DNA of 11,473 nt from Candidatus Omnitrophota bacterium (lineage in GTDB: Bacteria; Ratteibacteria; UBA8468; B48-G9; JAFGKM01): contig JAMWCA010000031.1 of assembly GCA_023819545.1 (NCBI GenBank), positions 1 through 11,473 on the forward strand, given 5' to 3'. The notes under the pieces are model-generated. The model saw only the letters and a list, made by a program, of their open reading frames with translations, had not been told where the DNA came from and did no database searches. Made by a program: the position numbers and the translations under genes. Below, piece after piece: positions 1-5,877 of this stretch (position 1 is the stretch's first letter; each line of letters starts with the position of its first letter).

Positions 1-398
1 CCTATGGCAGTTATTGTATCTTTGTTTTCTCCACTATCATCTAAAAATTCTACGATACATTCACCTTTTTCTGGAATATAAGGAGCAGTAAGTTTTGTAG
101 GAGTAGCAGTAAAGGTTGTTCCTGTAAAATAAACTTTTGTAGGAGCATTTGGCACATCATTATTTGCATAAAAGGATGGGTAATGTTCTTCCTCATAAGC
201 ACGATAATTCATCCAGTTAAATACATCTTGAATTGCGTTTTCTGCTATTTCAAGTGCTTTAAGTTTATCATGGAAAAAATATGCTCTTTTTATTGAACTT
301 GCCGCTGAAAGGACAATGACTAGAATGAGGGAAGAAAAAAGAACTATCATTACAATTACTGCTATTAATGCGATTCCTTTCTTTTTTCTTTTTTCCAC
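1..398 (-). CDS. PilX/GspK-like prepilin, N-terminal part (truncated by window edge)
   Basis: Reading the minus strand from a GTG at 398-396 gives 132 codons open to the window edge; the ORF continues outside. An in-frame TAA lies four codons upstream, so this GTG is the only plausible start. The protein begins with a short basic segment (EKRKKK), then G-IALIAVIVMIVLFSSLILVIVLSA, a hydrophobic helix of about 25 residues typical of class III/PilX-N type IV pilin-like proteins. The expected prepilin peptidase cut is after Gly8. The position five residues into the mature protein is Ala, not Glu, which fits PilX or GspK-type minor pilins rather than major ones. The rest (AEEEHYP-like and Thr/Pro-rich stretch, about residues 60-132) is an extracytoplasmic head I do not recognise. 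A promoter sits directly against the start codon. Family-level call is fairly secure; exact role is not. Confidence 0.72.
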   Translation of the reverse strand, partial: MEKRKKKGIALIAVIVMIVLFSSLILVIVLSAASSIKRAYFFHDKLKALEIAENAIQDVFNWMNYRAYEEEHYPSFYANNDVPNAPTKVYFTGTTFTATPTKLTAPYIPEKGECIVEFLDDSGENKDTITAI

Positions 399-404
399 AA
401 ATAA

Positions 405-434
405 ATTTTACCTATATCTTTTGTTTTTTGTCAA
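405..434 (-). promoter_or_regulatory. Leaderless sigma70-type promoter of the PilX-like gene
   Basis: On the minus strand a perfect -35 TTGACA (434-429) is followed by an 18-base spacer and a -10 TAAAAT (410-405). Six bases (404-399) then separate the -10 from the GTG start codon at 398. With the usual six-base gap from -10 to +1, transcription should begin on the start codon itself, giving a leaderless mRNA. Confidence 0.72.
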
Positions 435-485
435 TTTTACATAGTTGAGTTTTTGATTTTTAATTGATTTGACTTTTTAAATTTG

Positions 486-494
486 TGATATAAT
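486..494 (+). promoter_or_regulatory. Extended -10 promoter of the UDP-glucuronate epimerase gene, leaderless
   Basis: TGATATAAT (486-494) is a consensus extended -10 element: TG, one base, TATAAT at 489-494. Seven bases separate it from the ATG at 502. Candidate -35 hexamers are TTGATT (464-469, 19-base spacer) or TTGACT (469-474, 14-base spacer); neither is ideally spaced, which is compatible with an extended -10 promoter. No Shine-Dalgarno sequence precedes the ATG. Confidence 0.7.
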
Positions 495-501
495 TTATGC
501 T

Positions 502-1473
502 ATGGGAAAAATTCTTGTGGCAGGTGCTTGTGGTTTTATAGGTGCAAATGTCTGTGAAAAACTTCTTGAAAAAGGAGAAGAAGTTCTTGGCATAGATGAT
601 TTAAATGATTATTATGATGTAAAATTGAAAAAATATAGATTGGATAGATTACAGAAAAATAAAAATTTTGCATTTGTTAAACTTGATATTTCAAAGGAAA
701 CAATTAAATATGTTGTAAAAGAAGCAAAACCAGATGTAATTATAAATCTTGCTGCTCGTGCAGGAGTAAGAGCGAGTATTGAGAACCCAGAAATTTATTA
801 TCAGACAAATGTTATAGGTAATCTAAATTTACTTGAATGTGCAAAGGACTATAGTATAAAAAAATATATTTTTGCTTCAACATCTTCTCTATATGCTGGA
901 AGCGAGATGCCATTTAAAGAAGATTTACCTGTCAATAATCCAATTTCACCATATGCAGCAAGTAAAAAAGCAGCAGAGGTTACCTGTTATACATATCATT
1001 ATCTTTTTGGAATAGATGTTGTTATTTTTAGATACTTTACAGTTTATGGTCCATGTGGAAGACCTGATATGAGTATTTTTAAGTTTATAAAATTGATTTA
1101 TGAAGAAAAAGAGATAACTGTATATGGTGATGGAACTCAAAGCAGGGATTTTACTTATGTTGAAGATGTTGCAGAAGGAACTGTTCGTGGGATTTCTTTA
1201 TCAGGTTTTCATATAATAAATCTTGGGAATAGCAATCCACATCAATTAAATGAAGTTATAAAAATTATTGAGAACAAATTGAATAAAAAAGCAAAAATTA
1301 TCTATAATCCTTTTCATAAAGCAGATATTAAGTCAACATATGCTGATATAAGTAAGGCAAAACAATTACTAAACTGGGAACCAAAAGTAGATATTAATGA
1401 AGGACTTGAAAGGACAATAAACTGGCATATTGAAAATAGTGACTGGCTTAAAGATGTAGTTTTAAAGGATTGA
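502..1473 (+). CDS. NAD-dependent epimerase, UDP-glucuronate 4-epimerase type
   Basis: A 323-residue extended short-chain dehydrogenase/reductase. The Rossmann NAD-binding motif G8-A-C-G11-F-I-G14 lies at the N-terminus, followed by GIDDLNDYYDVKLKKYRLDRL-like residues (30-50), a signature of the GAE/CapI group that interconverts UDP-glucuronate and UDP-galacturonate. The catalytic region shows STSS (126-129) and Y151-AAS-K155, and RYFTVYGPCGRPDM (177-190) matches the family's RFFTVYGPWGRPDM block, with Cys for Trp. The product would feed LPS, capsule or exopolysaccharide synthesis in the cytoplasm. It is followed by a second epimerase at near-zero distance, so the two form an operon. The start is supported by the promoter seven bases upstream and by alignment with the paralogue next door (both start MGK-I/V-LV). 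Substrate is inferred from family motifs; another UDP-uronic acid or UDP-sugar is possible. Confidence 0.85.
   Translation: MGKILVAGACGFIGANVCEKLLEKGEEVLGIDDLNDYYDVKLKKYRLDRLQKNKNFAFVKLDISKETIKYVVKEAKPDVIINLAARAGVRASIENPEIYYQTNVIGNLNLLECAKDYSIKKYIFASTSSLYAGSEMPFKEDLPVNNPISPYAASKKAAEVTCYTYHYLFGIDVVIFRYFTVYGPCGRPDMSIFKFIKLIYEEKEITVYGDGTQSRDFTYVEDVAEGTVRGISLSGFHIINLGNSNPHQLNEVIKIIENKLNKKAKIIYNPFHKADIKSTYADISKAKQLLNWEPKVDINEGLERTINWHIENSDWLKDVVLKD
1464..1469 (+). promoter_or_regulatory. Shine-Dalgarno site that sets the start of the second epimerase
   Basis: AAAGGA lies six bases upstream of GTG 1476, an ideal spacing, but directly abuts TTG 1470. It therefore favours GTG 1476 as the start codon. 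Confidence 0.65.
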
Positions 1474-1475
1474 AA

Positions 1476-2408
1476 GTGGGAAAAGTTCTTGTTACAGGTG
1501 GATGTGGTTTTATTGGAAGTCATACAGTTGATAAATTAATAGAAGAAAATTATCAAGTTATAGTTATTGATAATCTTTCAACAGGTTTTATTACAAACTT
1601 GAATAAAAAAGCAATTTTTTATAATATAGATATAAGGGATAAAGAGAGATTAAAAGAGATTTTTGAGAATAATTATTTTGATTATATTTTCCATTTTGCA
1701 GCACAGATAAATGTGAGAAAAGGAGAGGAAGAACCATTTTTTGATGTTGATGTTAATATAGGAGGGATTATAAATCTTCTTGAAATTATCAAAAAAAATC
1801 CACCTAAAAAGATTATATTTTCTTCAACAGGTGGAGTTATCTATGGTCTTACAGATATTTTACCTACCCCTGAGACAGTTGAACCATTTCCTATATGTAT
1901 ATATGGGATATCAAAATTAACCTGTGAAAAATTGCTTTATGCCTACTGGAAAAAATATGGAATAAATTATGTTGCATTAAGGTATGGTAATGTTTATGGA
2001 CCAAGACAAAATTATCTTTCAGAAGCAGGAGTTATCGCAATTTTTATATCAAGGATACTGAGTGGGAAAGAATGTATTATTTTTGGTGATGGAAATCAAA
2101 CAAGAGATTTTATTTATATTGAAGATGTGATTTCTGCAAATATTGCTTTTATGAATAATGACATAACAGGTATTTTTAATGTTGGGACAGGTATTGAAAC
2201 AAGTGTGAACAGAATTTTTGAGATAATAAGAGAAAAGATAGGAAAGGATTGTAAAAAAGTTTATGGAGAGGAGAAAAAAGGAGAATTAAAAAGAAGTTGT
2301 TTATCAATTGAAAAGATAAAGAAACAAATTAACTGGTTACCAAAATTCAGTATTGAAGAAGGGATTGAAAAGACAGTTGATTGGTTTTGTTTAAATTTTA
2401 GAATTTAA
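1476..2408 (+). CDS. NAD-dependent epimerase, GalE-like (extended SDR)
   Basis: A 310-residue extended SDR when started at GTG 1476; a TTG at 1470 would add two residues and overlap the upstream stop. I prefer GTG because it has a well-spaced AAAGGA and gives MGKVLVTGGCGFIG, matching the first 14 residues of the preceding epimerase almost residue for residue. The NAD motif is G8-G-C-G11-F-I-G14; the adenine-ribose-binding Asp is in VIDNLSTG (about 31-37); the catalytic set is SSTGG (117-121) and Y143-GIS-K147; LRYGNVYGPRQ and FGDGNQTRDFIYIEDV follow in the usual order. The family acts as UDP-glucose/UDP-galactose 4-epimerase or on related N-acetyl sugars; the substrate cannot be fixed from sequence. 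It likely serves the same surface-polysaccharide pathway as its neighbour. Its stop codon interlocks with that of the convergent pseudopilin gene. Confidence 0.83.
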   Translation: MGKVLVTGGCGFIGSHTVDKLIEENYQVIVIDNLSTGFITNLNKKAIFYNIDIRDKERLKEIFENNYFDYIFHFAAQINVRKGEEEPFFDVDVNIGGIINLLEIIKKNPPKKIIFSSTGGVIYGLTDILPTPETVEPFPICIYGISKLTCEKLLYAYWKKYGINYVALRYGNVYGPRQNYLSEAGVIAIFISRILSGKECIIFGDGNQTRDFIYIEDVISANIAFMNNDITGIFNVGTGIETSVNRIFEIIREKIGKDCKKVYGEEKKGELKRSCLSIEKIKKQINWLPKFSIEEGIEKTVDWFCLNFRI

Positions 2409-3112
2409 TAAGAAGATGATTCCCATTCAGGGTTACTAATAAAAACATTATAGTCCCTAAATGCTAAATTTAATACTTTCTGTTTATGGTTATAATAATG
2501 CCAGAAACATCTTACTATTGGAACCTGTCCTCCATATCCATGCATTGATTGCCAAATTTTTGCTTCTTTCCATGTAACAATTCCATCACTATTTGAATCT
2601 GCTTGTGCTATGTCTGTGTCATTGTGTGAACTTTCAAACCATCTACAGCGAGTTGGTGCAAATTCATAAGAATATGAGCAACTTTCAACTGATGGATTTC
2701 TATAAGCGTAAGCATTCTGGTCAAATTGACTTGGACTGTAAGAAGGATAACTATTCTGGACTTTGGTTAATGGTATATCACATATTTCAGGGAAGGAGGG
2801 ATTACCATGTCCTTTATTGCCTTTATTTAAATCAGTTAGACATAAAAAAATCTTTCCTGTTCCGAGATAATTCATACCAATTCCTGAATCACCTTTAGAT
2901 AGAATTGAAAGCCATGTTGGATAATCATCATAATCCTGATAATACATTTCAATCGCAAGTCCAATCTGATGTAAATTATTTATACAATTTGCCTGTCTTC
3001 CTTTTTCTCTTGCAGTTGAAAGAGATGGTAAAATTTGACCTGCAAGCATTGAAATTATAGCGATTACAACCAATAGTTCAATTAAGGTAAAACCAGATTT
3101 TTTAGTTTTCAT
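2405..3112 (-). CDS. Type II secretion-type pseudopilin with an EF-hand loop
   Basis: A 235-residue prepilin-like protein. The N-terminus KTKKSG-FTLIELLVVIAII has the class III prepilin site: cleavage after Gly7, Phe at +1 and Glu12 at +5, then the hydrophobic assembly helix. Residues 33-66 (STAREKGRQANCINNLHQIG, then DYDDYPTW) are the usual GspG-like neck. The long head is Ser/Tyr/Asn-rich with seven cysteines. D172-x-N174-x-D176-G-I-x-T180-x-x-E183 is a complete EF-hand calcium loop. Near the end, WHYYNHKQKVLNLAFRDYNVF (about 204-224) matches the C-terminal block of planctomycete/Lentisphaerae-style pseudopilins, where the typical DGHV is here RDYNV. The start overlaps the upstream gene's stop (ATGA) and has AAAGGGG (3125-3119) six bases upstream. 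It is inner-membrane anchored and assembled into a pseudopilus or pilus; whether it is structural or a cargo-like minor pilin is unknown. Confidence 0.85.
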   Translation of the reverse strand: MKTKKSGFTLIELLVVIAIISMLAGQILPSLSTAREKGRQANCINNLHQIGLAIEMYYQDYDDYPTWLSILSKGDSGIGMNYLGTGKIFLCLTDLNKGNKGHGNPSFPEICDIPLTKVQNSYPSYSPSQFDQNAYAYRNPSVESCSYSYEFAPTRCRWFESSHNDTDIAQADSNSDGIVTWKEAKIWQSMHGYGGQVPIVRCFWHYYNHKQKVLNLAFRDYNVFISNPEWESSSY

Positions 3113-3798
3113 TTTTTGCCCCTTTTTTTCATTTCATTGATAACTTGGTAAACATAATTTTTCATTTCGTCATTTTGTTCTCTATAATAAAGAGCCCATA
3201 AAGAAGTTTCAATATCTTCAAATTTTGCTTTTTCTTTTAATATATCAACTGCCTTTTTTCTTACAGAAAAATCCTCTTTATCATTTTCTACAATTTTCAT
3301 TAATTTGTCTTGATATAAAGGAGAATTCATATAATCAAGTATTCTAAGTTTTGTTTCTATATCTTCTTTGTCAAACCTATTTATTAAATAATCAATATTT
3401 TTCTTATCAATCTTCAATATTGTTTCAAATGTTATTTCTTTTGTTTTTTTATCTGAACTATCAAGGTAGGTAAGTAGTTTATTGAAATCTATCTGTCCTA
3501 TACTCCATGCACAAACTCTTTTTATTTCTTCATCATTTTCTTTTTGATAAATCTCTTCAAGTTCGGGTAATGCTTCTTTTATTTTTAAATTTCCAACATT
3601 ATAAATACCATAAATTTTTTCATTTTTATTTTGACTTTTTAATTGTTTTATAAATGCTTTTGGTGTAGGGGTTTTACCCTTTTTAGCAGTCCAGATTGAA
3701 ACTCTAAGAATTGTAAGAAATATAATACCAACACAAACCCAAAAAATAACTCTTTTTTTCTTATCTAAATTTTTGTAAAATTCTATAACTTTGTTCAT
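3109..3798 (-). CDS. Membrane-anchored HEAT-repeat-like protein
   Basis: A 229-residue protein with a cytoplasmic basic start, one membrane helix (about residues 17-36, VIFWVCVGIIFLTILRVSIW), then a soluble region. Residues 45-225 are a chain of amphipathic helix pairs: FIKQLKSQNKNEKIYGIYNVGNL, ALPELEEIYQKENDEEIKRVCAWSIGQI and EDFSVRKKAVDILKE carry the HEAT/PBS-lyase-like pattern of acidic residues at the repeat turn followed by (R/K)xxAxxxL. No catalytic motif is visible, so a protein-protein interaction role is inferred. It is the first gene of an operon with the pseudopilin downstream (ATGA overlap), suggesting a function in pilin or secretion assembly, though this is context only. A consensus promoter ends seven bases from the ATG, and there is no properly spaced Shine-Dalgarno site, so translation is probably leaderless. 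Confidence 0.72.
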   Translation of the reverse strand: MNKVIEFYKNLDKKKRVIFWVCVGIIFLTILRVSIWTAKKGKTPTPKAFIKQLKSQNKNEKIYGIYNVGNLKIKEALPELEEIYQKENDEEIKRVCAWSIGQIDFNKLLTYLDSSDKKTKEITFETILKIDKKNIDYLINRFDKEDIETKLRILDYMNSPLYQDKLMKIVENDKEDFSVRKKAVDILKEKAKFEDIETSLWALYYREQNDEMKNYVYQVINEMKKRGKK

Positions 3799-3805
3799 TG
3801 AAAAA

Positions 3806-3835
3806 ATTTTACCTTCCCTTTTATAAATTTGTCAA
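3806..3835 (-). promoter_or_regulatory. Leaderless sigma70-type promoter of the HEAT-pseudopilin operon
   Basis: On the minus strand, TTGACA (3835-3830), an 18-base spacer and TAAAAT (3811-3806) form a near-consensus promoter. Only seven bases (3805-3799) separate the -10 from the ATG at 3798. The purine run GGGAAGG (3818-3812) lies in the spacer, upstream of the predicted transcription start, so it cannot act as a Shine-Dalgarno site. Confidence 0.72.
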
Positions 3836-3840
3836 GAAGA

Positions 3841-3895
3841 CCACTTTCACCTACGAGGTGTTAGCTGGGGATTGTTGATAATTGAGGGTTACGAG
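3841..3895. other. Compositionally distinct intergenic segment with a small inverted repeat
   Basis: This stretch between the RNase H-like gene and the HEAT operon promoter is visibly richer in G and C (24 of 52 bases at 3841-3892) than the surrounding AT-rich DNA. It contains the inverted repeat CACCT-ACG-AGGTG (3848-3860) and ends in GAGGGTTACGAGATTCT, which also supplies the stop codon and last residues of the RNase H-like gene. There is no U-tract after the hairpin in either direction, so it is not a standard intrinsic terminator. It may be a relic of a dispersed repeat, or an operator upstream of the -35 at 3835; neither can be shown from one copy. Confidence 0.35.
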
Positions 3896-4743
3896 ATTCT
3901 GATTATACAATTTTTCCTATACTTTGAAAAATCAATCTTTTCTATAATTTTTTTTGTTTTTTTATCTCTGTATCCTGAAATATTTTCTTCTATATTTAAA
4001 CTTCTTTTCAAACTTAACATAATAATTTCTCTTATGTATTTTCCAATTATAGAAGAAAGACAGGCAACTTGTGATATATTTTCAACATCTCTATAAAAAC
4101 CGACTTCAAAAAAAATATCATTTTTTGAAAGTGTATATTGTGAAAGTTGTTCATTTTCTTTAACAATTTCAACTTGATAATCAGGAAAAAAATATTTTAA
4201 ATAATCTTTGTAATATATAGTTGCTCCAATTTTACCACAGAAAAATTTGATATATTTATAACTTTCTGCTTCTTTCATTATTTCAAAAAAGTTGAATAAA
4301 TTTAACAAAAATTTTGATTTTTTTTTATTTATAAAATCATTTAAAAAATGAGGGCAAATGTTTTTTACAATTACTCTTTTGATTTTATTCTTTTCTTTAA
4401 AAATCTCTCTATACTTATCTTTAATCTTTTCTAAATCTGTATTTACAAAATGAGTAGGAATATTTTTTTCACATATATTTTCTTTAAAAACACAGTTAGT
4501 AAATGTAAACTTTTGAAATATCTGGTAAGGAGAAAGAGGCAATCTGTTTTCAATTAAATAAAAAACAATAATTGCAATTTCTTCTAATTTTTTGAAATCG
4601 CTCTTATTTCTGTAAAAAACTTTGCTGTCCTTTATATAAACAGGAATTTTTATATTTTCAGTAGTTAAGACCCCAGTAATTATAAGTGGACCTAAAATAG
4701 GACCAAATCCATTTTCATCAATACCACATATATATTTTTCCAT
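3889..4743 (-). CDS. RNase HII/HIII-like protein with an altered active site
   Basis: A 284-residue protein whose N-terminus, GID9-E10-NGFGPILGP (7-19), matches the first catalytic block of RNase HII/HIII (GIDEAGxGPxxGP), followed by KDSK (38-41), the family's DSK motif. Later blocks fit an uncharacterised RNase HII-like group that I associate with Planctomycetes-type genomes: ACLSSIIGKYIREIIM (227-242) and SGYRD (256-260). RNase H enzymes cut RNA in RNA/DNA hybrids with two metal ions bound by four acidic residues. The third block, where I expect (V/C)DKxGGR, reads C169-G170-K-I-G-A-T here, so the acidic residue appears to be Gly (GGT, one base from GAT). The gene is monocistronic, read from an extended -10 promoter directly at its ATG. 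Fold assignment is good; ribonuclease activity is uncertain. Confidence 0.68.
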   Translation of the reverse strand: MEKYICGIDENGFGPILGPLIITGVLTTENIKIPVYIKDSKVFYRNKSDFKKLEEIAIIVFYLIENRLPLSPYQIFQKFTFTNCVFKENICEKNIPTHFVNTDLEKIKDKYREIFKEKNKIKRVIVKNICPHFLNDFINKKKSKFLLNLFNFFEIMKEAESYKYIKFFCGKIGATIYYKDYLKYFFPDYQVEIVKENEQLSQYTLSKNDIFFEVGFYRDVENISQVACLSSIIGKYIREIIMLSLKRSLNIEENISGYRDKKTKKIIEKIDFSKYRKNCIIRIS

Positions 4744-4749
4744 ATTCTT

Positions 4750-4758
4750 ATTTTATCA
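4750..4758 (-). promoter_or_regulatory. Extended -10 promoter of the RNase H-like gene, leaderless
   Basis: On the minus strand TGATAAAAT (4758-4750) is an extended -10 element; TAAAAT ends six bases before the ATG at 4743. A good -35 is not evident (best is a weak TTCTTA/TCTTAT around 4779-4773). It sits in the 59-base divergent gap shared with exbD. Confidence 0.6.
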
Positions 4759-4767
4759 TTTTAAAAC

Positions 4768-4796
4768 TTGATATAAGAAGATATAGAAAGTAAAAT
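4768..4796 (+). promoter_or_regulatory. Leaderless sigma70-type promoter of exbD-tonB
   Basis: TTGATA (4768-4773), a 17-base spacer and TAAAAT (4791-4796) form a near-consensus promoter. Six bases (TTAAAAT less its final T is not counted twice: 4797-4802) remain before ATG 4803, placing the predicted transcription start on the A of the ATG. There is no Shine-Dalgarno sequence in that gap. Confidence 0.75.
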
Positions 4797-4802
4797 TAAA
4801 AT

Positions 4803-5210
4803 ATGGTATTCAAAAGACATCGTGAGATTATAAAGGGAGAAATCAACCTTACTCCAATGGTTGATGTGATTTTTCAATTAATTATATTTTTTATGTTGAG
4901 TTCAAGTTTTATTATGCAACCCGGCATAAAAATAAAGTTACCAAAGGCAGAGACAACAGATATAATAAAGCAGAAAGAGATTTTTGTTAATATTACAGAG
5001 GATGGAAAAATATATTTTAAGGGGAAAATTGTAAATTTAATAGATTTTGAAAAAAATTTGAGAGAAGAAATAAAAGACCAGAAAGAAAATATAATCCTAA
5101 TTGTAAAAGGTGATAAAGATGCAAAACATGGAGTGATTGTAAGTGTTATGGATAAAGCTAGGAAATGTGGAATAGAAAGAATTGCAGTAGCAACATTACC
5201 AGAATTTTAA
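4803..5210 (+). CDS. exbD: ExbD/TolR-family biopolymer transport protein
   Basis: A 135-residue protein of normal ExbD length. After a short basic cytoplasmic tail comes INLTPMVDVIFQLIIFFMLSSSF (about 14-36), the single membrane helix with the conserved proton-pathway Asp21 in the LTPMVD motif. The periplasmic part (about 45-135) includes KIKLPKAET, EIFVNITEDGKIYFKGK and LIVKGDKDAKHGVIVSVMDKARKCGIERIAVAT, the standard ExbD/TolR fold that ends at the F/L-x-G-x-x-x-I-x-x-A-T strand. With ExbB it forms the inner-membrane proton-driven motor that energises TonB. tonB follows after one base, so TonB service rather than Tol-Pal is likely. No exbB/tolQ gene is adjacent; the gene directly upstream is divergent. 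It opens the long plus-strand cluster from its own leaderless promoter. Confidence 0.92.
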   Translation: MVFKRHREIIKGEINLTPMVDVIFQLIIFFMLSSSFIMQPGIKIKLPKAETTDIIKQKEIFVNITEDGKIYFKGKIVNLIDFEKNLREEIKDQKENIILIVKGDKDAKHGVIVSVMDKARKCGIERIAVATLPEF

Positions 5211-5211
5211 A

Positions 5212-5877
5212 ATGAAAATAAATTATATTTTTTTAAAAGCATTTTTTGTAAGTTTATTTCTTCATTTTTTTGGTTTATCTATTTTTTCTATTATTCTCCC
5301 CTCATCATTAAAAAGAGCAAAACCTATAGAAATTTTAATTTATCCCTCATCAGAAACAAAAAAAACACAAAAGAGAGATATCTTAATTTCAAAAAAAATA
5401 ACAGAAAATATAGGAATACAAAAAGTTCAATCTGAAAAAGACCTGTCTTCTTTAAATATTACTTCAAAAGAAGCAGTTTCTCAAGAACAATATATAACAC
5501 CTATAAAACTTGAGCTTGACATTGAAAAAGTAGAAAAATTTGAAATAAATACTTTACCAATCCCTATTTTAGATATTGGGCAAGAAAGTTCATCAGAAGT
5601 TACTATTGAAGGTCCGGCAGGAACAAGAAAAATTTTATATAAGGAAAAAATTGATTATCCATTATTAGCACAAAAAAAAGGGATAGAGGGGAAGGTTAAA
5701 ATAAAATTCTGGGTTAATCCTGATGGTAAAGTTTCAAATACAGAAATAATCTTTTCTTCAGGTAATCCTGATATTGATTTTTATGCTGAAACGAAATTTA
5801 GAAATTGGCTATTTGAACCAGCTAAAACGGATAAGGATGTTTGGGGGATTATAACATTAATTTTTAAACTTAAATGA
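5212..5877 (+). CDS. tonB: TonB-family energy transducer
   Basis: A 221-residue protein with an N-terminal signal-anchor helix (about 7-30). S14-LFL-H18 within it reproduces the Ser-x3-His arrangement that TonB uses to couple to ExbB/ExbD. A charged, Lys/Glu/Ser-rich periplasmic spacer (31-140) follows; it lacks the Pro-Lys/Pro-Glu repeats of enterobacterial TonB. Residues 144-221 form the TonB C-terminal domain: YPLLAQKKGIEGKVKIKFWVNPDGKV (149-174), then FRNWLFEPAKTD and a final strand GIITLIFKLK. The domain contacts TonB boxes of outer-membrane receptors. It lies one base downstream of exbD, and its TGA overlaps the next ATG (ATGA), so the three genes are translated together. No TonB-dependent receptor is present in the window. 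Confidence 0.88.
   Translation: MKINYIFLKAFFVSLFLHFFGLSIFSIILPSSLKRAKPIEILIYPSSETKKTQKRDILISKKITENIGIQKVQSEKDLSSLNITSKEAVSQEQYITPIKLELDIEKVEKFEINTLPIPILDIGQESSSEVTIEGPAGTRKILYKEKIDYPLLAQKKGIEGKVKIKFWVNPDGKVSNTEIIFSSGNPDIDFYAETKFRNWLFEPAKTDKDVWGIITLIFKLK

Noticed and set aside
2593..2898. 101-residue plus-strand reading frame opposite the pseudopilin gene
   Set aside because: It is antisense to a protein with clear prepilin motifs, has no ribosome site, and matches no recognisable family.
3848..3860. Intrinsic terminator for the RNase H-like gene (CACCT-ACG-AGGTG)
   Set aside because: The stem is only five pairs and no T-run follows on either strand.
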